Below, one piece after another: positions 24,137-32,145 of a stretch of DNA of 64,000 nucleotides. Source of the stretch: Aquabacter spiritensis (GTDB taxonomy: Bacteria > Pseudomonadota > Alphaproteobacteria > Rhizobiales > Xanthobacteraceae). A program made the position numbers and the translations under genes. Position 1 is the first letter of the stretch, and each line of letters opens with the position of its first letter. The stretch is taken from assembly GCF_004346185.1 (NCBI RefSeq), contig NZ_SMAI01000019.1, positions 34,331 through 98,330 of the forward strand. The letters run 5' to 3'. The notes beneath the pieces are model-generated. The model worked only from the letters and a program-made list of their open reading frames with translations. It did no database searches and was not told the origin of the DNA.

Positions 24137-26365
24137 CTATCGCCGACCGCCGAGGAAGGTGTCGACAAACCAGCGGTCGAGGGTCATGGGCTCCTGCTGG
24201 CGCGGCGCCTGGCCCTGCGGCAGCGTGCCGACGACCGCCGCCGGCGCCTCCTCGGGGACGGCGCCGGGAAAGCCGAACCCGGCGAGCGTCGGCCCGCCAC
24301 CCGGCAGACTCGCCACCGGCACGCCCTGCAAGGCGGATTTCATGTAGCGGCTCCAGATCTCGACCGGCAGATTGGCGCCCGAGGCCTTCTTGGTGGGCGA
24401 GGCATCGTCATTGCCCAGCCAGACCGCGGTGACGAGGCGCGCGGTATAGCCGACGAACCAGGCGTCGCGATAATCCTGCGAGGTGCCGGTCTTGCCGGCG
24501 GCCTCCCAGCCGGGCAGATCGGCGCGGCGTCCGGTGCCGGTGAGCAGGGTTTCCTGGAGCATCCGGTTCATCATCCCGGCATATTCCGGCGCGATCACCC
24601 GTCCGGGACCCGAGGCCGAACGGGAATAGAGCATTTTCCCGTCGGCGCCGCGCACGCTCTCGATCACATAAGGGATCACGCCGATGCCGCCATTGGCGAA
24701 CGGCGCATAGGCCGAGGCGAGTTCCAGCACCGAAACCTCGGATGTGCCGAGCGCGATCGACGCGTTGGGTTCAAGCGGCGAAGCGATGCCGAGGCGCCGC
24801 GCCGTCGCCACAACCGCTTTCGGGCCGACTTCCAGCACCAGGCGGACCGACACCGTGTTGAGCGAAGCGGCGAGCGCCTGCTGCAGCGTGACGGGGCCGC
24901 GATAATCGTGGGTCGAATTCTCCGGACGCCAGCCCTTGAGCTGGATCGGCGCATCCTCGCGCACCGTGTCGGGCCGCAGACCGCGCTCCAGCGCCGTAAG
25001 ATAGATAAAGGGCTTGAAGGCCGAGCCCGGCTGACGCCGCGCGGTCACCGCGCGGTTGAACTGGCTCTCCTCATAGGACCGGCCGCCGATCAGCGCCTTC
25101 ACGGCGCCGTCGGTATCGAGCGAGACCAGTGCGCCCTGCTGCACGCCGAACTTGCCGCCGGATTTCCCCAGCGTCTCGGAAAGCGCGGCCTGCGCCTGCG
25201 CCTGCATGGCGCCGTCGATCGTGGTGCGCACCGTCACGTCGCCGGAGAGTTCGCCGACATAGGAATCGAGCTGCTCCACCACCCAGTCCGCGACATAGCC
25301 GATCGAGCCGGGGGCCGAAGGTGGGGCGACGACGCCCGGCCGGGCCAGCGCCGCAGCCTGCATTTCGGGGGAGATGAACTTCTGCTCGCGCATCGCGCCG
25401 AGCACCAGCGCCGCGCGCTCCTGTGCGGCGGCGAGATTCCGCGTCGGGGCGAGGCGGGACGGGGCGTTGACGATGCCGGCGAGCATCGCCGCCTCGGCCA
25501 GGGTCACCGTGCGTGCCGATTTGCCGAAATAGCGCTGCGCCGCCGCCTCCACGCCATAGGCGCCGGCGCCGAAATAAACCCGGTTCATGTAAAGATCGAG
25601 GATCTCGGCCTTGGTGAATTTCTGCTCCAGCCAGAGCGCGAGGACCACTTCCTGGATCTTTCGCGAGAAAGTCCGCTCCTGGGTCAGGAACAGGTTTTTG
25701 GCGAGCTGTTGGGTCAGCGTCGAGCCGCCCTGACGGACACGGCCGGACACCATATTGGCAGCGAGCGCGCGCGCGAGCCCCAGCGGATCGAGCCCCCAAT
25801 GGTCGTAGAAGCGCCGATCCTCGATCGCGATGAAGGCATTGGGCAGATAGGCCGGCAATTGCTTCAGGGGCACGGCCGCCCCGCCCATGTCGCCGCGCGC
25901 CGCCAGCGGCTGACCGTCCGCCGATTGGATCAGGATGGTCGGGGGCCGCTTCGGCACCATCAAAGTGTGCATCGGCGGCAGCTTCGACGCCTCGAAGGCA
26001 ACCAGGCCCGCCGCCGCGATCCCCGCCCACAGGCCGAGAATGAGACACCATTTGACCAGCCAGAGGAGCGGGCCGCCGCGCCGACGGCGGCGGGCCGGGG
26101 CGCGCTTCGGCTCGGCCTTGCCGCGGCGCGGTGCGGCGGCTTGGGCCTTCCCGCCGGCGGAGCGGCTGCGTTGAACGGTGTGCGCCACCGCGCTCCTTTC
26201 GCTGTCCTCCGGGCGATGCTCCGCCCGGGCGCGGCGCTTCGGCCGCTCGTCCACCCGCGGCCCGGCAGCACGATCGCCTTCCTGGAGGCGAATGTCGAAC
26301 AGCGTCTCGGGCCGTTCGAGAACGGGTTCCCGCCGCGTGTCTTCGTCCCGTCCTCGCCACGCCAT
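24137..26365 (-). CDS. Class A penicillin-binding protein (PBP1A-type, bifunctional)
   Basis: This inner-membrane-anchored enzyme polymerises glycan strands (GT51 domain) and cross-links peptides (transpeptidase domain) in the periplasm. I chose ATG 26365 (742 aa, MAWRGRDEDTR), preceded by GGCGGAAG. Upstream in-frame sequence looks non-coding. Residues 1-100 form a charged cytoplasmic tail ending in RRRRRGG before the single membrane helix. GT51 motifs are AIEDRRFYDHWGLDPLG, QGGSTLTQQLAKNLFL and EAAMLAGIVNAPSRLAP. Transpeptidase motifs are SAFK (SxxK), SLN (SxN) and GKTGTS (KTG). All catalytic motifs are intact. The gene is divergent from the amino-acid transporter and convergent with the 107-residue gene. 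Start site is moderately certain. Confidence 0.92.
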   Translation of the reverse strand: MAWRGRDEDTRREPVLERPETLFDIRLQEGDRAAGPRVDERPKRRARAEHRPEDSERSAVAHTVQRSRSAGGKAQAAAPRRGKAEPKRAPARRRRRGGPLLWLVKWCLILGLWAGIAAAGLVAFEASKLPPMHTLMVPKRPPTILIQSADGQPLAARGDMGGAAVPLKQLPAYLPNAFIAIEDRRFYDHWGLDPLGLARALAANMVSGRVRQGGSTLTQQLAKNLFLTQERTFSRKIQEVVLALWLEQKFTKAEILDLYMNRVYFGAGAYGVEAAAQRYFGKSARTVTLAEAAMLAGIVNAPSRLAPTRNLAAAQERAALVLGAMREQKFISPEMQAAALARPGVVAPPSAPGSIGYVADWVVEQLDSYVGELSGDVTVRTTIDGAMQAQAQAALSETLGKSGGKFGVQQGALVSLDTDGAVKALIGGRSYEESQFNRAVTARRQPGSAFKPFIYLTALERGLRPDTVREDAPIQLKGWRPENSTHDYRGPVTLQQALAASLNTVSVRLVLEVGPKAVVATARRLGIASPLEPNASIALGTSEVSVLELASAYAPFANGGIGVIPYVIESVRGADGKMLYSRSASGPGRVIAPEYAGMMNRMLQETLLTGTGRRADLPGWEAAGKTGTSQDYRDAWFVGYTARLVTAVWLGNDDASPTKKASGANLPVEIWSRYMKSALQGVPVASLPGGGPTLAGFGFPGAVPEEAPAAVVGTLPQGQAPRQQEPMTLDRWFVDTFLGGRR

Positions 26366-26551
26366 GGTGCTTCCGCCCGCCATTGGTTCGAGCAGACCTG
26401 AAAGACCTTCAATGCGGCCGTTTAAGGAGGAGTTAACGGCCACCCGGCGGCACATGCCAGAGCGCGGCGGGCTTACGGCCGGGTGTGGCGCGCGGGCGAC
26501 ACGCCGGCACTTCCGGCACCGGCTTGGACGTAGCGGCAAGCGGTAACAGAT

Positions 26552-26569
26552 TTGTCACGGCTCTGTCAT
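26552..26569 (+). promoter_or_regulatory. Pho-box-like direct repeat upstream of the amino-acid-type ABC transporter
   Basis: TTGTCAC-GGCT-CTGTCAT is a 7-4-7 arrangement of two TGTCA-bearing repeats, the form bound by PhoB (consensus CTGTCAT, 11-base period). It ends 43 bases before the ATG at 26613, with GATACG nine bases further on as a possible -10. The divergent PBP gene starts 187 bases to the left and could also be affected. Confidence 0.5.
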
Positions 26570-26612
26570 ACGCGGCCGATACGCCGGAAGGATCGGGACG
26601 GGGGACTTCCAG

Positions 26613-27365
26613 ATGCAGCCGATCTTGCGCGCCGAGAACGTGCACAAGTCGTTCGACAAGACGCACATTCTGAAGGGGGTGAGCTTCCAGATCGAAGAGG
26701 GCGACCTCGTTTCGATCATCGGCCCCTCCGGCTGCGGCAAGTCCACGCTGCTGCGTTGCCTGAACGGCCTGGAAACCCTGGATTCCGGCATGATCGAGGC
26801 GTGCGGCGTGCGCCTCGAGCGCAAGCCCGGCGCGCCCGAGGTCCCCGGCGAGGTGGCCCACCGGCTGCGGCGCAATGTCGGCATGGTATTCCAGCAATAT
26901 AATCTCTTTCCCCACAAGACCCTGCTCCAGAACGTGATGATGGCACCGATGGTCGTGAAGGGCACCAAGAAGGAGGAGGCCGAGGCGAATGCCGAGCGCC
27001 TGCTCAAGAAGGTGGGCCTGTACGAGCAGATGGACCGCTACCCGATCAACATGTCCGGCGGCCAGCAGCAGCGCGGCGCGATCGCCCGCGCGCTCGCCAT
27101 GGCCCCGAAGATCATGCTGTATGACGAGCCGACCTCGGCGCTCGATCCCGGCCTCGTCGACGAGGTGCTCGACGTCATGAAGGAGCTGGACGCCGAGGGG
27201 ATGACGCAGATCGTCGTCACCCACGAGATGCGCTTCGCGCGCGATGCCTCGGACTACATCATCTATATGGAGAAGGGCGATATCGTCGAGATTTCCGACG
27301 AGGACGAGATCTTCGAGAACCCGAAAGATCCGCGCACCCGCCAATTCCTGCATCGCTTCGCCTGA
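26613..27365 (+). CDS. Polar-amino-acid-type ABC transporter ATP-binding protein (GlnQ/ArtP-like)
   Basis: A 250-residue ATPase of the PAAT family that energises the fused binding-protein/permease at 27400. Motifs: Walker A IGPSGCGKSTLLRCLNGLE, Q-loop NVGMVFQQYNLFPHKTLLQNV (a GlnQ hallmark), signature MSGGQQQRGAIARALA, Walker B IMLYDEPTSALDPGLVDEVL, and switch VTHEMRFARDASDYIIYMEKG. Between Walker A and the Q-loop is an insert (ERKPGAPEVPGEVAHRLR) slightly longer than in E. coli GlnQ. A GGGGGA ribosome binding site precedes the ATG. The next gene starts 35 bases downstream, so the two form one operon. Confidence 0.93.
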   Translation: MQPILRAENVHKSFDKTHILKGVSFQIEEGDLVSIIGPSGCGKSTLLRCLNGLETLDSGMIEACGVRLERKPGAPEVPGEVAHRLRRNVGMVFQQYNLFPHKTLLQNVMMAPMVVKGTKKEEAEANAERLLKKVGLYEQMDRYPINMSGGQQQRGAIARALAMAPKIMLYDEPTSALDPGLVDEVLDVMKELDAEGMTQIVVTHEMRFARDASDYIIYMEKGDIVEISDEDEIFENPKDPRTRQFLHRFA

Positions 27366-27399
27366 CCCCCTTCCCGTCGGACCTGAACCGGGGATCGCC

Positions 27400-28917
27400 A
27401 TGCGCTTCGCCCTCGCCGTCCTTTTGACTCTACTCTCGCTCGGCCAAGCCCTGGCACAGAGCCCCCCGCCGGCCACCAGCACCCCGCTGCGCTATGGCGG
27501 GGACAGCACCTCCGGCGCGCCCTACACGTTCAAGGATCCCGCTGATCCGGACATTACGGTCGGGTTCGAAGTCGACATCATGACCCAGCTCGGGATCGAG
27601 ATCGGGCGCAAGACGGTATTCGTCCAGAACGACTGGAGCAATCTGATCCCCGGCCTCAATGCCGGACTCTACGATGCGGTGATCAACGGCCTCGAAATCA
27701 CCGCCGCGCATCAGGCGGCGGCGGATTTCTCGATCCCCTATTACGTCACGTTCGGCCAGATCGTGATCCGGCGCGGCGACGCCGACGTCCCCGACATCGC
27801 CGCCCTGCGTGGCAAGAGCGTCGGGACCCTCAAATCGAGCCAGATGGAATATGTGCTGCGCAGTTTCGGCGGCATCGACGTGCGCAGCTACGAGGAGGAA
27901 ATCGACGCCTATTCCGACCTCAAGCTGAAGCGCATCGACGCCACCGTGATGGATTTTCCGATCGCGGTCTATTACGCGCAGCCGGACCGCGAACTCCAGT
28001 TCACCGGCGCTCCGGTCGGCCGCATCGAATACGGCATTGCGGTCAAGAAGGGCGGCAATCCGCAGCTTCTCGCGCAGATCAATACCGGCCTGTCGCAGAT
28101 GATCCAGGACGGCGAGATGCGCAAGATTCTCGACCGCTGGGGCATCTGGACGCCCATGATGGCGCAGTTTACCGGCGATGCCAGACCGATGCAGGCGCAG
28201 CCCGACGCCTACAACCATTTCGTCGAGGCGACCCAACCCCAGGGCTGGCAGGCCCAGCTCGAGCGCTATATGCGCTTCATGCCCCAATTGCTGTGGGCCG
28301 CCGTGATGACCATGGAGATTTCGATCCTCGCCATGTTCATTGCCGTCGGCCTCGGCGCCACGCTGGCGCTGTGCCGGGTCTATGGCGGCGTCTGGCTCGA
28401 CCGCCTCGCCCAGGTCTATATCGAAGTGGTTCGCGGCACGCCGCTGCTGATCCAGGTCCTGTTCATCTATTACGGCCTGCCCAAGATCGGCATCCAGCTC
28501 GACCCGTTCATCGCCGGCGTGCTGGCGCTCGGGCTGAACTATGCCGCCTACGAGGCGGAGAATTACCGCGCCGGTCTCCTCGCCATCCCGCGTCACCAGA
28601 TGGAGGCGGCGATCGCACTCAACATGACCGAGCGCCAGTCGCTGCGCCATGTCGTGATCCCGCAGGCGGCGCGCATCGTGCTGCCGCCCACCACCAACGA
28701 CTTCATTTCGCTGATCAAGGATTCGTCGCTGGTCTCGGTGATCTCGCTGGTCGAACTGACCAAGACCTATGAGCTGATCTCGACCACCTATTACGACTAT
28801 TTCGGCACCGGGCTCCTGGTGGCCGGCATGTACCTGCTGCTCGGCCTGCCCTTCGTGCGCCTCGCCAAATGGGCCGAGCGCCATGTCAGCCGGGGCATGA
28901 CGCGCACCACGAAGTGA
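27400..28917 (+). CDS. Fused periplasmic binding protein and permease of a polar-amino-acid ABC importer
   Basis: One 505-residue polypeptide combines the two extracytoplasmic functions. Residues 1-20 are a Sec signal or anchor (MRFALAVLLTLLSLGQALAQ). Residues about 25-255 are a type II binding domain (TFKDPADPDITVGFEVDIM, ALRGKSVGTLKSSQ, YGIAVKKGGNPQLLAQINTGL). From about 300 a HisMQ-type permease follows, with ILAMFIAVGLGATLALCRVY, EVVRGTPLLIQVLFIYYGLP and the ATPase-docking EAAIALNMTERQSLRHVVIPQA. Such fusions are known in Firmicute GlnP proteins and some alphaproteobacteria. The start at 27400 was chosen for the signal sequence; longer frames only shadow the ATPase gene. A strong hairpin follows at 28923. 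Confidence 0.9.
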   Translation: MRFALAVLLTLLSLGQALAQSPPPATSTPLRYGGDSTSGAPYTFKDPADPDITVGFEVDIMTQLGIEIGRKTVFVQNDWSNLIPGLNAGLYDAVINGLEITAAHQAAADFSIPYYVTFGQIVIRRGDADVPDIAALRGKSVGTLKSSQMEYVLRSFGGIDVRSYEEEIDAYSDLKLKRIDATVMDFPIAVYYAQPDRELQFTGAPVGRIEYGIAVKKGGNPQLLAQINTGLSQMIQDGEMRKILDRWGIWTPMMAQFTGDARPMQAQPDAYNHFVEATQPQGWQAQLERYMRFMPQLLWAAVMTMEISILAMFIAVGLGATLALCRVYGGVWLDRLAQVYIEVVRGTPLLIQVLFIYYGLPKIGIQLDPFIAGVLALGLNYAAYEAENYRAGLLAIPRHQMEAAIALNMTERQSLRHVVIPQAARIVLPPTTNDFISLIKDSSLVSVISLVELTKTYELISTTYYDYFGTGLLVAGMYLLLGLPFVRLAKWAERHVSRGMTRTTK

Positions 28918-28922
28918 CGGGA

Positions 28923-28944
28923 CCGACCGGCCTCGGCCGGTCGG
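28923..28944. terminator. Terminator hairpin between the ABC operon and the convergent thiolase gene
   Basis: CCGACCGGCC and GGCCGGTCGG form a perfect inverted repeat with a two-base centre, six bases after the stop codon of the fused permease gene. A second, weaker CCGCCGACGACCGGCGG stem follows. No T-tract is visible. Confidence 0.65.
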
Positions 28945-28988
28945 CCCGCCGACGACCGGCGGCAGCCCGTGGACGCCGCCGGTCTCGC

Positions 28989-30158
28989 TCACTTCACGCG
29001 TTCGAGCACGCTCACATAATTGGCCACCGCAGCGCCGCCCATATTGAAGATGCCGGCGAGCTTGGCGCCGTCGATCTGCATGTCGCCCGCCTCGCCCATC
29101 AGCTGCATGGCGCACAGAACGTGCATCGAGACGCCGGTGGCGCCGATCGGATGGCCCTTGGACTTCAGCCCGCCCGAGGGATTGACCGGCAGCCGCCCGC
29201 CCTTCTGGGCGATGCCCTCGCGCACCACCTTGTAGCCTTCGCCCGGCTTGGCGAGGCCCATCGCCTCATATTCGATCAGCTCGGCCACGGTGAAGCAGTC
29301 GTGGGTCTCGACGAGGTCGAGATCGTCGAGCGTGAGCCCGCCGGCCTCCAGCGCCTTCGCCCAGGCACGGCGCGCGCCCTCGAAAGCGACCGGGTCGCGG
29401 CGCGACATGGGCATGATGTCGTTCGCCTGGGCGCGGGCGCGGAAGGCGATGCCGCGCGCCAGGCTCTCGGCCACGTCCGGCGCCGCGATCACCAAAGCGG
29501 CGGCGCCGTCCGAGACCAGCGAGCAATCGGTGCGGCGCAGCGGGCCGGCGACATAGGGGTTCTTCTCGGAGATCGTGTTGCAGAACTCGAAGCCGAAATC
29601 CTTACGCATCTGCGCGAACGGGTTCGCAACGCCGTTCCGGTGGTTCTTCGCGGCGATGTGCGCCAACTCCTCCGAGCGGTCGCCATAGCGCTGGAAATAG
29701 GTCTGGGCGATGCGGCCGAACACGCCGGCAAACCCGCCCTCGATGTCCGCCTCCTCCTTGCGGTAGGAAGCGTTGAGCAGGATGTCGCCGACCTCGGCGG
29801 TGGGCTTCGCCGTCATCTTCTCCGCGCCGACCACCAGAGCGACCTTGCCGCGCCCGCTCTCGATGAAGTCGAGCGCGGTATGGATCGCCGCCGAGCCCGT
29901 GGCGCAGGCGTTTTCCACCCGCACCGCCGGCGTATAAGCGAGGTCCGGCACCGAGAGAGCCGGCATCGCGCCCTGGAAATCCTGCTTCTGGAAGCCGGAA
30001 TTGAAGACGCCGACGAACACGCCGTCCACCTGACCGGGTTCGATACCGGCATGCTCGAGCGCGGTGCCAGCGACCCGGCCCATCAGCGCCTCGGTGTCGG
30101 CATCCTCGAGCTTGCCGAAGGGGGAGTGGGCCCAGCCCACAATGGCGGATTTGGTCAT
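28989..30158 (-). CDS. SCP2-type thiolase / acetyl-CoA acetyltransferase-like protein
   Basis: A 389-residue thiolase-superfamily protein likely acting in thiolytic cleavage or retro-aldol/condensation steps on acyl-CoA in the cytoplasm. The ATG at 30158 has an ideal GGAGGAA site seven bases before it. The nucleophilic Cys is in VRVENACATGSAAIHTA. The second active-site block is LVETHDCFTVAELIEYEAMG, a hallmark of the SCP2/lipid-transfer subclass. NPSGGLKSKGHPIGATG carries the catalytic His. This subclass often pairs with a DUF35/OB-fold acyl-CoA-binding protein, but no such gene is next to it here. It is monocistronic and convergent with the ABC operon. The substrate chain is unknown. Confidence 0.9.
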   Translation of the reverse strand: MTKSAIVGWAHSPFGKLEDADTEALMGRVAGTALEHAGIEPGQVDGVFVGVFNSGFQKQDFQGAMPALSVPDLAYTPAVRVENACATGSAAIHTALDFIESGRGKVALVVGAEKMTAKPTAEVGDILLNASYRKEEADIEGGFAGVFGRIAQTYFQRYGDRSEELAHIAAKNHRNGVANPFAQMRKDFGFEFCNTISEKNPYVAGPLRRTDCSLVSDGAAALVIAAPDVAESLARGIAFRARAQANDIMPMSRRDPVAFEGARRAWAKALEAGGLTLDDLDLVETHDCFTVAELIEYEAMGLAKPGEGYKVVREGIAQKGGRLPVNPSGGLKSKGHPIGATGVSMHVLCAMQLMGEAGDMQIDGAKLAGIFNMGGAAVANYVSVLERVK

Positions 30159-30293
30159 GGGTTCCTCCGATGCGCGGCTCTTGCGCGGGCATGCCCCGCC
30201 GCGCGGTCCCCGCACCCAAGCGCGGCGCGCGCATAAGGTCAATGCCGGAGCCGCGCACCAAGGGAGCCGGACGGTCTGGTGAGGCCCTCAGCT

Positions 30294-31232
30294 CTACCGG
30301 CTGCGGGCGGCGCGGCGCAGCGATTGCGGTGGCTGGCCGAAGGCGCGAACGAAGGCCCGCCGCATGCGCTCGGCATCGCGAAAACCGGTTGCCTCGGCAA
30401 CGCGCTCGATCAATTCGCCAGACGATTGGACATGCTCGCGCGCCACCTCCAGCCGCAGCCTCTCGATGGCCTTAGACGGCGTCGAACCGGTCTCGGCAGT
30501 GAAGACCCGGGCAAAGTGGCGGGGGCTGAGGCCGGCGCGGTCGGCCAGGTCGTCGACGGTCAGCGGCTTGTCCAGATGCTCCCGCACCCAGCTGAGCAAA
30601 GGACCGAACCGCCCATTGGGGGTCTTCAATTCAAGCAGGGACGAGAATTGCGACTGGCCCCCGCTGCGGCGATGGTAGAGCACGAGTTGGCAGGCGACCT
30701 CCTTGGCGACCGGCTCGCCATGATCGTCGGCGACGATCGCAAGGGCGAGGTCGATCCCCGCGGTGACGCCGGCCGAGGTCCACACATTTCCGTCGCGCAG
30801 GAAGATCCGGTCGGGATCGAGCTTCACCTTGGGATAACGCGAGACGAAGTCCTGCGTGCGGCACCAATGCGTGGTCGCCTTGCGGCCATCCAGCAGGCCT
30901 GCGGCCGCCAGGATATAGGCGCCCGAGCACACGCTGGCGACACGTACGCCGCGGCGGGCGAGGCGCCGCACGAAGGCCAGGGTCGTCCGGCATTCGGTGG
31001 CCGCCTCGACTCCGAGGCCACCTGCAACGATGAGCGTCGTGATCGCGCTCTTGGAGCGCAGGCTGGATGCCAGCACGTCCACGCCGCAGGAACTGCGCAC
31101 CGGCCCGGCCTGCAGCGCGATCATCCGGACGTTCGGGGCCGCCGGAACGACGCGCCGTGCCAGCTCGAAGACCGAAGCCGGTCCGGCGGCATCGAGCAAT
31201 TGGAAATCCGGAAACACCAGGATCCCGATCAT
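30294..31232 (-). CDS. GlxA-family transcriptional regulator (DJ-1/PfpI domain plus AraC helix-turn-helix)
   Basis: A 312-residue regulator from ATG 31232. Residues 1-180 form a DJ-1/PfpI-like class I glutamine-amidotransferase fold (IGILVFPDFQLLDAAGPASVF, TLIVAGGLGVEAA, VCSGAYILAAAGLLDGRKATTHW) with the nucleophile-elbow Cys retained in SVCSGA. Residues 205-312 carry two AraC helix-turn-helix units (LTVDDLADRAGLSPRHFARVF, then IERVAEATGFRDAERMRRAF). GlxA proteins typically activate adjacent catabolic genes in response to an amino acid or betaine-like ligand. It is divergent from the isonitrile-hydratase-like gene with a 93-base shared control region, so it probably controls that gene. Longer upstream frames are shadows. 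Confidence 0.92.
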   Translation of the reverse strand: MIGILVFPDFQLLDAAGPASVFELARRVVPAAPNVRMIALQAGPVRSSCGVDVLASSLRSKSAITTLIVAGGLGVEAATECRTTLAFVRRLARRGVRVASVCSGAYILAAAGLLDGRKATTHWCRTQDFVSRYPKVKLDPDRIFLRDGNVWTSAGVTAGIDLALAIVADDHGEPVAKEVACQLVLYHRRSGGQSQFSSLLELKTPNGRFGPLLSWVREHLDKPLTVDDLADRAGLSPRHFARVFTAETGSTPSKAIERLRLEVAREHVQSSGELIERVAEATGFRDAERMRRAFVRAFGQPPQSLRRAARSR

Positions 31233-31243
31233 GGAAATGTCCG

Positions 31244-31275
31244 CAAATGAGGGAACTGAGGCATTTGAGATCAAA
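31244..31275. promoter_or_regulatory. Inverted repeats between glxA-type regulator and isonitrile-hydratase-like gene
   Basis: CAAATG (31244-31249) and CATTTG (31262-31267) are inverted with a 12-base gap, and TTTGA-GA-TCAAA at 31264-31275 is an overlapping near-palindrome. The 93-base intergenic space is otherwise short, so these are the best operator candidates for the divergent regulator. Confidence 0.4.
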
Positions 31276-31325
31276 GGCCACCATGGCACGTTGCGCGGGT
31301 CAAGGTCGAATTCGAAGGTCAGAGA

Positions 31326-32012
31326 ATGCCCCAGCCATTGCAGATCGGTCTGCTCGTCTTCCCCCGGATCACGCAGCTCGACATGACCGGCCCGCTCCAA
31401 GTGTTCTCGAGCCTGTCCGGCGCCGAAATCCATCTGGTCTGGAAGCGGATCGAGGGGGTGCCGAGCGATACCGTCCTCTCCATCCAACCGACCACGACCT
31501 TCGCGGACTGTCCGCAGCTCGACGTCATCTGCGTGCCGGGCGGCTATGGCACCGACGATTTGATGTGCGACGCGGAGGTGCTGGATTTCCTGCGCCGCCA
31601 GGCGGGCGGTGCACGGTACGTGACGTCGGTCTGCACCGGGTCGATCGTGCTCGCGGCAGCGGGGTTGCTCACCGGCTATCGCGCCACGACGCATTGGAGC
31701 GCCATCGAGGTCCTTCCCATTCTCGGCGCGACGATCTCCCGCGAGCGCGTCTGCATCGACCGGAACCGCATCACCGGCGGAGGCATCACGGCGGGCATCG
31801 ACCTTGGCCTGACGGTGGTCGCCGAACTGGCGGATCGCCGGACCGCCGAAGCCATCCAATTGCGCCTGGAATACAATCCGGCCCCGCCCTTCAATGCGGG
31901 GTCTCCGGAAACCGCGCCGCCGGAGGTTCTCGCAATGCTGGAGGACAGGATGAAAGTCGCCCGGCAGGCAAGGTTGGCGCTGGCCCGGCAGGTCGCAGCG
32001 GACCGGCGTTGA
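31326..32012 (+). CDS. DJ-1/PfpI-family protein, isonitrile-hydratase-like
   Basis: A 228-residue stand-alone DJ-1 fold, the same size as Pseudomonas putida isonitrile hydratase, which hydrates isonitriles to N-substituted formamides. Features: LQIGLLVFPRITQLDMTGPLQVFSSL at the N-terminus, ICVPGGYGTDDLM, and the nucleophile elbow VTSVCTGSIVLAAAGLLTGYRATTHW with its reactive Cys near residue 102. It also has the GGGITAGIDLGL segment shared with GlxA sensors. The N-terminal Glu/Asp pocket residue (Asp in LDMTGP) is present. It is divergent from a GlxA-type regulator. A close paralogue lies at 47752. Substrate is inferred from family resemblance; other DJ-1 proteins act as glyoxalases or chaperones. 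Confidence 0.8.
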   Translation: MPQPLQIGLLVFPRITQLDMTGPLQVFSSLSGAEIHLVWKRIEGVPSDTVLSIQPTTTFADCPQLDVICVPGGYGTDDLMCDAEVLDFLRRQAGGARYVTSVCTGSIVLAAAGLLTGYRATTHWSAIEVLPILGATISRERVCIDRNRITGGGITAGIDLGLTVVAELADRRTAEAIQLRLEYNPAPPFNAGSPETAPPEVLAMLEDRMKVARQARLALARQVAADRR

Positions 32013-32145
32013 GAGCGCCGAGCCTCCGTCAGGGCCGATTAGATGCAGTGCAAGCTGATCAGACACCGCGCGCTCTAAAGCATGTTTAGCGATCGACATC
32101 ACCGTCGACGTCCACTCCAGCGCCGGTTCCTTACCCCACCCCGGA

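Noticed and set aside
23942..26401. Plus-strand frame of about 800 codons opposite the penicillin-binding protein
   Set aside because: Antisense shadow; all catalytic PBP motifs are on the minus strand.
32013..32145. AGAGCGC and GCGCTCT inverted copies about 57 bases apart after the isonitrile-hydratase-like gene
   Set aside because: The arms are short, the spacing is large and there is no T-tract or mobile-element gene, so I do not call a terminator or an insertion-sequence end.
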